DNA of 64,000 bases, from positions 1 through 64,000 of the forward strand of contig NZ_JPSY01000001.1 in the NCBI RefSeq assembly GCF_000763375.1, given 5' to 3'. A model generated the notes under the pieces. The model was not told the DNA's origin. It saw nothing but the letters and a program-made list of their open reading frames with translations, and ran no database searches. A program made the position numbers and the translations under genes. Each line of letters starts with the position of its first letter. Within the stretch, counting starts at the first letter, position 1. The DNA comes from Microbacterium profundi (lineage in GTDB: Bacteria; Actinomycetota; Actinomycetes; Actinomycetales; Microbacteriaceae). Below are positions 8,179-16,930 of the stretch, piece by piece.

Positions 8179-8192
8179 GATGAAAGGCGAAC

Positions 8193-8861
8193 ATGCTCGA
8201 CATCCTCACGCCCGGTCTCGCACCGGCATACGTCCCCTATCTCGACGGCTGGGAGCTGCAGCGCAGCATCCATCACGATGTCACAGACGGCACTCGCCCC
8301 GACACGCTGATCCTTCTGGAGCACGAGGCCGTGTACACCGCAGGAAAGCGCACCGAGCCGCAGGAGCGCCCACAGGACGGCACCCCTGTGGTCGATGTCG
8401 ACCGCGGCGGCAAGATCACCTGGCACGGGCCCGGCCAACTCGTCGGATACCCGATCGTGCGCTTGCCAGAGCCCATGGACGTCGTCGCGCACGTGCGTCG
8501 CCTCGAGCGACTACTGATCGACATCCTGCGTCCGTTCGGCGTCGATGGATATCAGGTCGAAGGGCGCAGCGGTGTGTGGGTGCGGCGTCCGCTCTCCGAG
8601 GACAAGGTGGCGGCGATCGGCGTGCGCGTGCAGCAGGGTGTCACGATGCACGGCTTCGCGATCAACTGCGACAACACGCTCGCAGGCTTCCGCGGCATCA
8701 TCCCGTGCGGCATCACCGATGCCGGAGTCACGACGGTCAGTGAGGTGCTCGGGCGCGACGTGTCCCCCGCCGACATCGTGGACGCGGTCGCGGAAGCCTT
8801 CGTCGGTGAATACTCGGATGCTGAGTACTCGGATGCTGAGTACGAAGGAGTACCCGCATGA
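8193..8861 (+). CDS. lipB: Octanoyltransferase LipB
   Basis: Transfers octanoyl groups from acyl carrier protein to lipoyl domains, the first step of lipoate synthesis in the cytoplasm. Length 222 residues. Family motifs are intact: [17 protein letters not shown] (71-87), Lys138 in [10 protein letters not shown], and the catalytic Cys172 in [12 protein letters not shown]. The ATG has GAAAGGCG upstream. The stop overlaps the lipA start by 4 bp (ATGA), so the genes are translationally coupled. The C-terminus carries a tandem [12 protein letters not shown] repeat that is not part of the conserved domain. Confidence 0.97.
   Translation: MLDILTPGLAPAYVPYLDGWELQRSIHHDVTDGTRPDTLILLEHEAVYTAGKRTEPQERPQDGTPVVDVDRGGKITWHGPGQLVGYPIVRLPEPMDVVAHVRRLERLLIDILRPFGVDGYQVEGRSGVWVRRPLSEDKVAAIGVRVQQGVTMHGFAINCDNTLAGFRGIIPCGITDAGVTTVSEVLGRDVSPADIVDAVAEAFVGEYSDAEYSDAEYEGVPA
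8808..8843. repeat. 15-bp in-frame tandem repeat at lipB 3' end
   Basis: Two near-identical 15-bp units (GAATACTCGGATGCT and GAGTACTCGGATGCT) and a partial third, encoding EYSDA twice and then EY. Being a multiple of three, changes in copy number keep the frame. Confidence 0.85.
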
Positions 8862-9850
8862 GCGCCGCCGCTCCTGAAGGACGCAAACTCCTCCGGCTGG
8901 AGATCCGCAACGCGGAGACGCCGATCGAGCGCAAGCCGGAGTGGATCAAGACCAAGGCGAAGATGGGACCGGAGTACACCGCGCTGCACTCGCTGGCCAA
9001 AGAGGAGGGTCTGCACACCGTCTGCCAGGAGGCCGGCTGCCCGAACATCTTCGAGTGCTGGGAGGATCGCGAGGCGACGTTCCTCATCGGCGGCTCACAG
9101 TGCACCAGACGCTGCGACTTCTGCCAGATCGACACGGGCAAGCCCGCCGACTACGACACCGACGAGCCGCGCCGCGTCGCCGAGAGCGTGACCCGGATGG
9201 GGTTGCGCTACGCCACGGTCACGAGCGTCGCCAGAGATGATCTCCCCGACACCGGCGCCTGGCTCAACGCCGAGACGGTGCGTCGGATCCACGCCGAGAA
9301 TCCCAACACCGGTGTCGAACTGCTCGCGAACGACCACAACGGCGACCCGGCATATCTCGGTCAGATCTTCGACGCCCGTCCGGAGGTGTTCGCGCACAAC
9401 GTCGAAACGGTGCCGCGCATCTTCAAGCGCATCCGGCCGGCCTTCCGCTACGAACGCTCGCTCGGAGTGCTCACCCAGGCTCGGGATGCCGGTCTCATCA
9501 CGAAGTCGAACCTCATCCTCGGCATGGGTGAATCACCGGAAGAGGTCGTGCAGGCCCTTCAGGATCTGCACGACGCAGGCTGCGACATCATCACGATCAC
9601 GCAGTCCCTCCGCCCGACTCCCCGTCATCTGCCGGTCGCGCGCTGGGTGAAGCCCGCCGAGTTCGTGGAGTTCAAGGAAGAGGCTGAGCGAATCGGCTTC
9701 CTCGGCGTCCTCGCCGGTCCCCTCGTGCGCTCGTCTTACCGTGCGGGCCGCCTGTGGGCGCAGTCCATGCTCTCGAAGGGACGCGAGATCCCGCCGCACC
9801 TATCGCACATCGCTGACAGCGCGGACCTCGGGTTCGCGCAGGCGGTCTGA
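8858..9850 (+). CDS. lipA: Lipoyl synthase LipA
   Basis: Radical-SAM enzyme inserting two sulfurs into octanoylated lipoyl domains. Length 330 residues. Both iron-sulfur sites are complete: the auxiliary cluster cysteines C56, C61 and C67 ([12 protein letters not shown]) and the radical-SAM CxxxCxxC at C82, C86, C89 (CTRRCDFC). The C-terminal RSSYRAG segment expected for the auxiliary cluster serine is present ([10 protein letters not shown]). It overlaps lipB by 4 bp and completes the lipoate pathway. Confidence 0.98.
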   Translation: MSAAAPEGRKLLRLEIRNAETPIERKPEWIKTKAKMGPEYTALHSLAKEEGLHTVCQEAGCPNIFECWEDREATFLIGGSQCTRRCDFCQIDTGKPADYDTDEPRRVAESVTRMGLRYATVTSVARDDLPDTGAWLNAETVRRIHAENPNTGVELLANDHNGDPAYLGQIFDARPEVFAHNVETVPRIFKRIRPAFRYERSLGVLTQARDAGLITKSNLILGMGESPEEVVQALQDLHDAGCDIITITQSLRPTPRHLPVARWVKPAEFVEFKEEAERIGFLGVLAGPLVRSSYRAGRLWAQSMLSKGREIPPHLSHIADSADLGFAQAV

Positions 9851-9877
9851 ACGCTACGCGACGAGCGGCGGCTGACC

Positions 9878-10378
9878 TCAGTCGCCGCTCATGACCGACT
9901 GCACTGAGCCGTCAGAAGACAGGTTCACCAGGAGCACGTCATCGGTGTTGTCCGGGTCGAGTGCATACTCCAGAACCGCGAACGGCTCTGACCCGCCGTG
10001 CTCGTCCGCGAGGATCGTCATGCTCATGAGACGCATCGAGCGGATGATGTCGACCGCCGGATCCGCGCTGACGTCGACGAGCACGTCTTCGAGTTCGTCG
10101 CCGTAAGCCTCCTGCTGCTGCAGGATGTACTCGGTCACCTCGCTCGCACGGTCGTCGACCTCGGCGAGCATGCCGCGGCGCGCGGCGCCATCCACCTGCT
10201 CGAGCCCGGAGATGAGCGCGGCGGCGATGTCGAGCGCGTCTGCAGAGACGTCATCCTGATCAGGCGCGGTGAGGTCGACCGTCACCGCCTGGTCGCCCAA
10301 CTCCACCGTCTCGGACCAGAAGATCGATCCGTCCGGCCCCGAGGACAGGAGGCCGAAGTAGTCGTGTTCGATCGCCAT
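9878..10378 (-). CDS. DUF2004-like hypothetical protein
   Basis: A 166-residue acidic soluble protein. The start (DYFGLLSSGPDGSIFWSETV) and the following VELGDQAVTVDLT fit the DUF2004 pattern; this assignment is from memory of the family. No signal peptide or membrane segment is seen. It lies 21 bp downstream of ftsY on the same strand and could be its last co-transcribed gene. Function unknown. Confidence 0.8.
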   Translation of the reverse strand: MAIEHDYFGLLSSGPDGSIFWSETVELGDQAVTVDLTAPDQDDVSADALDIAAALISGLEQVDGAARRGMLAEVDDRASEVTEYILQQQEAYGDELEDVLVDVSADPAVDIIRSMRLMSMTILADEHGGSEPFAVLEYALDPDNTDDVLLVNLSSDGSVQSVMSGD

Positions 10379-10399
10379 AACGCTATGAAACCAGTCCCA

Positions 10400-11275
10400 T
10401 CACTGCCCGACAAGGGATGCGACGAAGACGTGCGGCGTGAAGCCGGTGAGGTCGTCGATTCCCTCACCCTGACCGAGCAGTTTCACGGGGATGCCGGTGC
10501 GCTCCTGCACCGCGAGCACGAAGCCGCCCTTGGCCGAACCGTCGAGCTTCGTGAGCACGAGACCGGTGACACCGGCGTGCTCGAGGAAGGCCTCAGCCTG
10601 CATGACGCCATTCTGTCCCGTGGTCGCGTCGAGCACGAGGAGAACCTCACTGATCGGCGCCTGCTTCTCGATCACACGGCGAATCTTCGACAGCTCATCC
10701 ATGAGCCCGCCCTTGGTGTGCAGGCGACCCGCGGTGTCGATGATCGCGATCTCGATGCCTTCGCGCTGGGCGTACTCGATGGTCTGGTAGGCGACGGATG
10801 CCGGATCCTGGCCTTCCTGCTGCGGACGGACGATCGCCGCTCCCCCGCGCTGGGCCCAGGTCGCGAGCTGATCGACGGCGGCCGCACGGAACGTGTCGGC
10901 GGCGCCGACGACCACGCTGCGCTGGTAACCGCGCAGGAACTTGGTGAACTTGCCGATCGTCGTCGTCTTGCCGACGCCGTTCACTCCGACGACGAGCACG
11001 ACCGCTGGACGCTCGGTGAGCTTGAGGGTCGTGTCGAACTTCGCGAAGTGCTCCTCGAGCGTCTCGCGCAGCATGCGCTGCAGGTCCTGAGGATCGGTGG
11101 TGCGGTAGCGATCGACCTTCTCGCGCAGCTCGTCGACGATCCGCTCCGAGATGTCGGGGCCGAAGTCTGCAGTGATCAGCGCGGTCTCGAGGTCTTCCCA
11201 GGTCGTCTCATCGATCGTGGGCTTGACGAACATCCCGCGCAGCGCGCGGCCGAGGGACCAGGACTTCTCCGCCAT
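10400..11275 (-). CDS. ftsY: Signal recognition particle receptor FtsY
   Basis: GTPase receptor for the SRP at the membrane. Length 291 residues, with a short N domain and no acidic A domain. The G domain has GVNGVGKTTT (97-106), DTFRAAAVDQL, DTAGRLHTKG, LTKLDGSAKGG and the closing GQGEGIDDL. A TAGGCT box ends 6 nt before the ATG and no ribosome site is present, so the mRNA is probably leaderless. smc lies upstream on the same strand but 185 bp away. Confidence 0.98.
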   Translation of the reverse strand: MAEKSWSLGRALRGMFVKPTIDETTWEDLETALITADFGPDISERIVDELREKVDRYRTTDPQDLQRMLRETLEEHFAKFDTTLKLTERPAVVLVVGVNGVGKTTTIGKFTKFLRGYQRSVVVGAADTFRAAAVDQLATWAQRGGAAIVRPQQEGQDPASVAYQTIEYAQREGIEIAIIDTAGRLHTKGGLMDELSKIRRVIEKQAPISEVLLVLDATTGQNGVMQAEAFLEHAGVTGLVLTKLDGSAKGGFVLAVQERTGIPVKLLGQGEGIDDLTGFTPHVFVASLVGQ

Positions 11276-11281
11276 GCGTCC

Positions 11282-11287
11282 AGCCTA
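11282..11287 (-). promoter_or_regulatory. Leaderless promoter -10 of ftsY
   Basis: TAGGCT on the minus strand, exactly 6 nt before the ftsY ATG. Transcription would start at or next to the A of the start codon. Confidence 0.55.
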
Positions 11288-11460
11288 CGATGCCGGTAGC
11301 ATCGCGGGATGCAGCAGCTCCGCGCTCGATGGCGCTTTGATGTCCCAGATCCCAGACGGGATAGGAGCGGACGGCGTGTCGACAGCCAGATGCGCCGCGA
11401 CACGCCGTGAGATTCGCGGGGCGTCTGAGATTCGGAACAGGCCGGCGGATGCTGGCAGCT

Positions 11461-14400
11461 TCAGCTCGCCGCAGCGGCCCTGTCCCCCACGCGCTGGCCG
11501 ACCACTGCCGAGACGCCGTCCTGGCGCATCGAGACGCCGTACAGGGCGTCAGCGATCTCCATGGTGCGCTTCTGGTGGGTGATGATCAGCAGCTGAGAGC
11601 TCTCGCGGAGCTGCTCGAACACCGTCAGCAGACGGCCGAGGTTGGCGTCGTCGAGCGCCGCCTCCACCTCGTCGAGGATATAGAACGGGCTCGGCCTGGC
11701 CTTGAATATCGCCACCAGCAGTGCGACGGCGGCAAGTGAGCGCTCCCCGCCGGACAGCAGCGACAGGCGTTCGATCTTCTTTCCCACTGGACGCACGGAC
11801 ACCTCGATGCCGGTCGTGAGCATGTTCTCCGGATCTGTGAGCGAGATGCTGCCCGAGCCGCCGGGGAACAGCAGCGGGAAGACCTCGCCGAACGCGCGCT
11901 GAGTGTCTTCGAATGCGCTGGCGAAGATCGTCTGCATCCGCTCGTCGAGGTCGCCGATGATCGTCAGCAGGTCCTGCCGAGTCTGAGTGAGGTCGGCGAG
12001 CTGCTCGGTCAAGAACGCGTGCCGCTGCTCGAGGGCGGCGAACTCCTCCAGGGCGAGCGGATTCACCCGGCCCAACTGCGTGAGCTTGCGCTCCGATTCC
12101 GCAAGACGTCGCTCCTGCATCCGCCGGTCGTAGGGAATGGCGGTCGGGTCGATGTCGTCGATCGCCTCGGGGTCCGCCTCTGCCAGCGGATCGCGCGGCA
12201 CCGGCTGATCCGGACCATATTCCGCAACGAGAATATCTTCGTCGAGCGCCAGTTCGGATGCCACGCGCTCCAGCAGACTCGTCAGATGCAGCTTCTTCTC
12301 ATGGATCTGAAGCTCGAGCCCGTGGACGCTCTCCGTGAGCCCGGACAGTCGCTCGCGCAGCGAGCTCTCCTGCACCCGAAGCGCGGTGAGTTCCTCGTTC
12401 TGGGCCGATCTGGCGTTCTCCGCCTCTGTGAGACCGACGCGCGCTTCTGTGACCGAGCGGTCGAGCGAGTCGAGTATGCGTGGGAGCTCCGCAGCGACAG
12501 CAGCTGCCGCTTCACGCTGCGCACGCCGGATCACCGCCCGGCGAGCCGCCTCTGCAGCGGCATCCCGTTCCTGCTCGCGCTGGCGCTCGAGACTCGCGAC
12601 CCTGGCCTGTGCCGCGCGCACGCGCTCTCGCAGGGTCTCGATCTCCAATCGGGCACGTACTTCACCCTCGCGCGCCGTCTCCAGCGCCTCGAGCAGCCCA
12701 TCGCGTGCCGACGCGTCCAGTACGGGTCGAGGTGTCGCCTGAGCCTCCTCGAGGGCTGCCGTTGCTGCGGCCGATCCCGCCTCGGCGTCCGCCACCGCGG
12801 CCTGCGCCTGCGCGACACCGGCCTCGAGCCGTTCGCACTCGGCCACCGCGGACTCGTGTCGCACCGTGACGCGATTCAACTGCTCGGCGTGCGTCGCCAG
12901 TGCCGCATCGTGTTCGCGCAGCGCCCGCAACGACTCCTTGGCCTGACGACGGGTGACCTCCACGCGTTCCGATGCTTCTTCACGCGCCTCACGCAGCGAA
13001 TCCACGATCACGCGTACCTCGTCGAGGCGTTCCCTGGCCGCATCGCGCTCAGCCGTCAGTTCGAGCCGGGATCGCTCACCACCGGAACCTGTCCGCAGCG
13101 TCTGCGCGGTCACCACGTCCCCACCGGTCGTGACGATCGTCACCGCCGTGTCGCCGAGTGCGTCCAGAGCAGCGCGCGCACGGCGGGCGGCAGAACGATC
13201 CTCCGCGATGAGCACGTACGAGAGCACGCCGAGCACACCGTCCGGTGCGCTCACGACGTCGGTCGCGCGTGTCACGCCGTCGATCGTGGGAAGGTCGGTG
13301 GTCGGTCGAAGTGCGTCCGCCAGGACGAAATCGATGATGCCGCGCTGCTGCTGCGCTGATTCCTCAGCCAGCGCGAACGCCGCAGCCGCATCATCGACCA
13401 GCACGCCTTCCGCGAGCGGCCCCAGCACAGCGGCGATCGCGGCTTCGTAGCCGGCCGTCACCTGAACGGCATCGCCGACGAGACCTCTGACACCGGCGCC
13501 GCCGGCCTTCACGACCTCGGCGGCTCCGCCCGACAGGGACAGCGCACTACTCAGTGCCGACGCCTTCGCCGTCAACGACTCCGCCTCGCGCTCCACGGAG
13601 TGAAGCCGCTCCCGCAGTCCCTCGAGTTCGGTCTCGGCCGCCGTCGCCTCGCGTTGCGCGGTCTCATATGCCGCAGCGTGTTCGGCCGCAGTGCCTTCCG
13701 GCGCCTCCGCGTCGTCGATCTGCTCCAGGGCGTCTGCGGCCTCTCGACGGCGTTCGTCGGCGGCCTCGAGCGCAGCCACCTGGCGCAGCACCGCACCGCG
13801 CACTGCAGCGAGAGCGGATGCCGCGGCCTCGGCCGTGCCGCGCAACGCCGTCAACCGCATGTCGTGCTGCGAGACGAGCGCGCTCTGCTCGGCGATGTCC
13901 ACGTCGAGCGTGTCGAGCTCCGCTCGCGCATCGACGACCTCGCGGCTCGCCGACACCGCGGCATCCTGAGCATCGCCGAGTCCCGCGGAGATCGTCGTGA
14001 TCTCATCCTTGGCCTCGTCGATCGTCGCCTGCGTCACCGTCACCGAGGTGACCGCCGCATCGTCCTCCTCGGAACCGAGCAGCGCGAGCCGCTGGTTCGC
14101 AAGCGTGTAGAGCGAACGCATCCGTTCCTGCGCCTGCTCGAGTCCGAACGCCACCCGGCGCGCCTCGTCCACGCCGGCCGAATTCTGATCCGCTTCGAGC
14201 CTCGCGATACCCGCCCGCACAGTGTCGGCCTGGTCCGTGAGCACCAGACGCTCGGTATGACGCTCCTGCTCGGTGCGTGTGTGGTCGGCGAGTGCCGTGC
14301 GCAGGGCGACGACGTCGTCGGCGAAGATGCGTGCCTTGGCATCGCGCACGACGGCCGCGATGGTCTGCGCCTCACGGGCGATCTCGGCCTGTCTGCCGAG

Positions 14401-15012
14401 CGGCTTGAGCTGACGTCGGATCTCGCCGGCAAGATCGCTGAGACGCGTGAGGTTGCTCTCCATCGCGTCGAGCTTGCGGAGCGTCTTCTCCTTGCGCCGG
14501 CGATGCTTGAGGATGCCGGCGGCCTCCTCGATGAATCCGCGGCGATCCTCCGGTGACGCTTGGAGCACGGTATCCAGTCGTCCCTGCCCGACGATGACGT
14601 GCATCTCGCGGCCGAGGCCTGAGTCGCTGAGCAGCTCCTGCACATCGAGCAGCCGGCAACCCGAACCGTTGATCGCATACTCGCTGGAGCCGTTGCGGAA
14701 CAGCGTGCGGCTGATCGTGACCTCAGCGAACTCGATCGGCAGAGCACCGTCGCTGTTGTCGATCGTCAGCTGCACCTCCGCACGACCAAGCGGTCCGCGC
14801 GTGGACGTTCCCGCGAAGATGACGTCTTCCATCTTGCCGCCGCGCAACGTCTTCGCGCCCTGCTCCCCCATCACCCACGCGAGCCCATCGACGACATTCG
14901 ATTTGCCGGAGCCGTTGGGTCCGACGATGCACGTGACGCCGGGTTCGAACACGAAGCTCGTGGGCTGCGCGAACGATTTGAAGCCCTTGAGGGTCAGGCT
15001 CTTCAGATGCAT
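11461..15012 (-). CDS. smc: Chromosome segregation protein SMC
   Basis: Condensin ATPase that compacts and separates chromosomes, normally with ScpA and ScpB (not in this window). The ATG at 15012 gives 1183 residues, the usual SMC length, and begins MHLKSLTLKGFKSFA; an open frame upstream has no SMC-like sequence. Walker A GPNGSGKS is at 31-38. Two long coiled-coil arms, rich in Ala, Glu and Arg, flank a hinge (GVRGLVGDAVQV). The C-terminal head has LLSGGERSLAA and Walker B FYILDEVEAALDD. Confidence 0.98.
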   Translation of the reverse strand: MHLKSLTLKGFKSFAQPTSFVFEPGVTCIVGPNGSGKSNVVDGLAWVMGEQGAKTLRGGKMEDVIFAGTSTRGPLGRAEVQLTIDNSDGALPIEFAEVTISRTLFRNGSSEYAINGSGCRLLDVQELLSDSGLGREMHVIVGQGRLDTVLQASPEDRRGFIEEAAGILKHRRRKEKTLRKLDAMESNLTRLSDLAGEIRRQLKPLGRQAEIAREAQTIAAVVRDAKARIFADDVVALRTALADHTRTEQERHTERLVLTDQADTVRAGIARLEADQNSAGVDEARRVAFGLEQAQERMRSLYTLANQRLALLGSEEDDAAVTSVTVTQATIDEAKDEITTISAGLGDAQDAAVSASREVVDARAELDTLDVDIAEQSALVSQHDMRLTALRGTAEAAASALAAVRGAVLRQVAALEAADERRREAADALEQIDDAEAPEGTAAEHAAAYETAQREATAAETELEGLRERLHSVEREAESLTAKASALSSALSLSGGAAEVVKAGGAGVRGLVGDAVQVTAGYEAAIAAVLGPLAEGVLVDDAAAAFALAEESAQQQRGIIDFVLADALRPTTDLPTIDGVTRATDVVSAPDGVLGVLSYVLIAEDRSAARRARAALDALGDTAVTIVTTGGDVVTAQTLRTGSGGERSRLELTAERDAARERLDEVRVIVDSLREAREEASERVEVTRRQAKESLRALREHDAALATHAEQLNRVTVRHESAVAECERLEAGVAQAQAAVADAEAGSAAATAALEEAQATPRPVLDASARDGLLEALETAREGEVRARLEIETLRERVRAAQARVASLERQREQERDAAAEAARRAVIRRAQREAAAAVAAELPRILDSLDRSVTEARVGLTEAENARSAQNEELTALRVQESSLRERLSGLTESVHGLELQIHEKKLHLTSLLERVASELALDEDILVAEYGPDQPVPRDPLAEADPEAIDDIDPTAIPYDRRMQERRLAESERKLTQLGRVNPLALEEFAALEQRHAFLTEQLADLTQTRQDLLTIIGDLDERMQTIFASAFEDTQRAFGEVFPLLFPGGSGSISLTDPENMLTTGIEVSVRPVGKKIERLSLLSGGERSLAAVALLVAIFKARPSPFYILDEVEAALDDANLGRLLTVFEQLRESSQLLIITHQKRTMEIADALYGVSMRQDGVSAVVGQRVGDRAAAAS

Positions 15013-15139
15013 GCGGGCACCGCTCGTCCGGGGAGAATCACGCCTCAACGCTACCGAAACGCCGGGTGAATTCCGACATCCCGCGCGGTGCACCGGTCGA
15101 TCGAAGCGCGCGGCGACACGCCGGTGACAGCATCGATGC

Positions 15140-15169
15140 TTGACGTTCACACCATTCGCCCAGTAACTT
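15140..15169 (+). promoter_or_regulatory. Promoter of the sORF-GNAT-ABC cassette
   Basis: TTGACG at 15140-15145 and TAACTT at 15164-15169 with an 18-nt spacer, both good matches for a housekeeping actinobacterial promoter. The expected start near 15176 would place the AAGGAGG at 15191-15197 in a leader of about 28 nt. Confidence 0.5.
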
Positions 15170-15203
15170 GGCAAACCGGAAAGCTCACGAAAGGAGGACG
15201 CTC

Positions 15204-15308
15204 ATGATCACCACGCATAACACCGCAGCCGGCTTCACGCTCGGCGCGACGCATATCGCGGATCAGCCGTCCTCTTCGTTTGACGCCCTCCGCAATGAGC
15301 TGTCGTAG
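15204..15308 (+). CDS. Small ORF (34 aa), possible leader or precursor peptide
   Basis: An ATG at 15204 preceded by AAGGAGG (15191-15197) with a 6-nt spacer, the best ribosome site in the region, and by a good promoter. It encodes 34 residues, starting MITTHNTAAGF and ending DALRNELS, with no Cys, no Trp and no membrane segment. It is followed by a short GC hairpin (15329-15343) and then the 94-residue protein, two GNATs and an ABC transporter. It could be a leader peptide for attenuation, a secreted or modified peptide, or a small regulator. No homologue is recognised. Confidence 0.6.
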   Translation: MITTHNTAAGFTLGATHIADQPSSSFDALRNELS

Positions 15309-15328
15309 AACCGCAGCCTGAGATCACC

Positions 15329-15343
15329 GGCCCCGAGTGGGCC
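15329..15343 (+). terminator. Short GC hairpin after the sORF, possible attenuator
   Basis: GGCCC-CGAGT-GGGCC is a perfect 5-bp stem with a 5-nt loop, followed by TTCT. Too weak for a confident terminator, but it lies just after the sORF stop, where an attenuator would be. Confidence 0.3.
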
Positions 15344-15525
15344 TTCTCCGCCGGTTCCCGCCGCTGACACGTCGGTCATGCACCGCCGTCACGCATCGGT
15401 CGATGTTCTCGACCTCTGCCTTCCCTGGCGACGTCTCCCCTTCCGAGACCGCTCGCCTCTCGCGCCCCCGACGCATCGACGTCGGCGGACACCCCACAGG
15501 AAATCGACAGGAAACGAGACCTCTC

Positions 15526-15810
15526 GTGAGTAACAACACGCTGCTTCGCAGCACTGCCCACCCACCATGTCCCGAGGACCAGGAGACCCTCGAAGTCAGG
15601 CTGCCGTCCGACCGGACCGAGCTCGCGCTCTCGGACCGGCTCTCCCTCCGCCTCGGCCTCTGGCTGCTGCTGAGGACCCAGCGTCCGCGCAGGGCGACAA
15701 CCCGCACGATGACCAACGAAGAAGTCATGCGGATGTTCGAGACCAAGCACGCCACCGAGCGTGAGTCTCTGACGATGCTCGCCTACCAGATGCAGCGTCA
15801 TCTGCGCTGA
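15526..15810 (+). CDS. Uncharacterised 94-aa protein upstream of GNAT pair
   Basis: GTG start at 15526; 94 residues. The middle (RTELALSDRLSLRLGLWLLLRTQRPRR) is an amphipathic to hydrophobic helix flanked by arginines, and the end (NEEVMRMFETKHATERESLTMLAYQMQRHLR) is likely helical. An AGGA lies 13 nt upstream, too far for a strong site, so the start is uncertain. It ends 28 bp before the first GNAT gene on the same strand. I do not recognise a family; a membrane-surface adaptor is one possibility. Confidence 0.55.
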   Translation: MSNNTLLRSTAHPPCPEDQETLEVRLPSDRTELALSDRLSLRLGLWLLLRTQRPRRATTRTMTNEEVMRMFETKHATERESLTMLAYQMQRHLR

Positions 15811-15838
15811 TCTCGATCAGCACATCAGGAGAAACGAC

Positions 15839-16930
15839 ATGAACATCCGACTGACAGATACCGCGACGCTGCATCCGCTCGTGCTTCCCGCACGGGCGGA
15901 TGCAGTGCCGTCCGATGTGATCCGCACCTACGCGGACGTGCGCAATACGTCCATACGTGAGACGACCGGCCGCGACGATGATGTCCTCACCGCTGAGGAG
16001 CTGCTGCCGGTGCTGTACAGCTCACGCGCATCGCAGAAGCGGCAGTGGTACATCGAGGAGTTCGGCGAGATGGTCGGCTGCATGGCCGTGGACATGCTGC
16101 AGGACGCCGACGCCGACACCGCGATCGGCGTCATTGCGCTTCTGCACGCGCACAGCGGGCGCGGCATCGGTACCGCGGCCCTGCGCCACCTGGAATCCGA
16201 GACGCGCGCGGCAGGCGCACGAGCACTCCTCTGCTGGGTTGAGCATCGCGCAGGCGCCGACGACGTTCTTGCCGCTCCCACCGGCTTCGGCACCATCCCC
16301 CGTGACGGGGCAGCACGATTCCTGGAACGCCACGGCTTCGTCCTCGAGCAGATCGAGCGCGCGAGCACGCTGACGTGGGACGGTGATTCGACATCTGTTC
16401 TCGAGAACGCGCTCGAAACCGCGCAGTCTCACGCTCGGGACTATCGCGTCGTCCAGTGGATGCTCCCGACGCCCGTCGAATACGTCGACGGCTACGCATG
16501 GATGAAATCGCGCATGTCGACGGATGTTCCTGATGCGGATCTGGGCATTCCGGAGGAGATCTGGGATGCCGACCGCGTGCGAGAACTCGAACGACGACAG
16601 GCTGCGAAGGGATTCGCGTTGCAGGTGACTGCCGCGCAGCACATCACCACCGGCGAGCTTTGTGCCTTCAACGAACTCGCGATCCGCCGGTCGGACCCGA
16701 GCGACGTCACGCACCAGTACGACACGCTCGTACTCGCCGATCATCGCGGGCATCGGCTCGGAATGCTCGTGAAAGCAGCAGGGCTGCTCGGCTGGCACGA
16801 GCAGCATCCGCAATCACCGGGCGTGATCACCTACAACGCGGAAGAGAACCGCCCCATGCTCGACATCAACGAGGCGATCGGATTCACCCCGATCGCCTAC
16901 GAGGGCGTCTGGAAGAAGGAACTGACATGA
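15839..16930 (+). CDS. Double-domain GNAT acetyltransferase, paralog 1
   Basis: A 363-residue protein with two GNAT-like halves. In the N-terminal half the acetyl-CoA loop resembles HAHSGRGIGTAALRHLE (about 125-141); in the C-terminal half LADHRGHRLGMLVKAAGL (about 299-316) is the matching pyrophosphate loop, followed by EENRPMLDINEAIGF and a short tail. Substrate unknown; double GNATs include mycothiol synthase, but the close match needed for that call is absent. CAGGAGAAACGAC precedes the ATG. The TGA overlaps the next ATG by 4 bp. Confidence 0.88.
   Translation: MNIRLTDTATLHPLVLPARADAVPSDVIRTYADVRNTSIRETTGRDDDVLTAEELLPVLYSSRASQKRQWYIEEFGEMVGCMAVDMLQDADADTAIGVIALLHAHSGRGIGTAALRHLESETRAAGARALLCWVEHRAGADDVLAAPTGFGTIPRDGAARFLERHGFVLEQIERASTLTWDGDSTSVLENALETAQSHARDYRVVQWMLPTPVEYVDGYAWMKSRMSTDVPDADLGIPEEIWDADRVRELERRQAAKGFALQVTAAQHITTGELCAFNELAIRRSDPSDVTHQYDTLVLADHRGHRLGMLVKAAGLLGWHEQHPQSPGVITYNAEENRPMLDINEAIGFTPIAYEGVWKKELT

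Noticed and set aside
11461-15174. Longer start for smc
   Set aside because: The extra 54 residues are rich in Arg and Cys and unlike SMC, which begins MHLKSLTLKGFKSF.
15378-15533. ORF of about 51 codons between the sORF and the 94-aa gene
   Set aside because: No ribosome site and an arginine/proline-rich translation typical of non-coding high-GC sequence.
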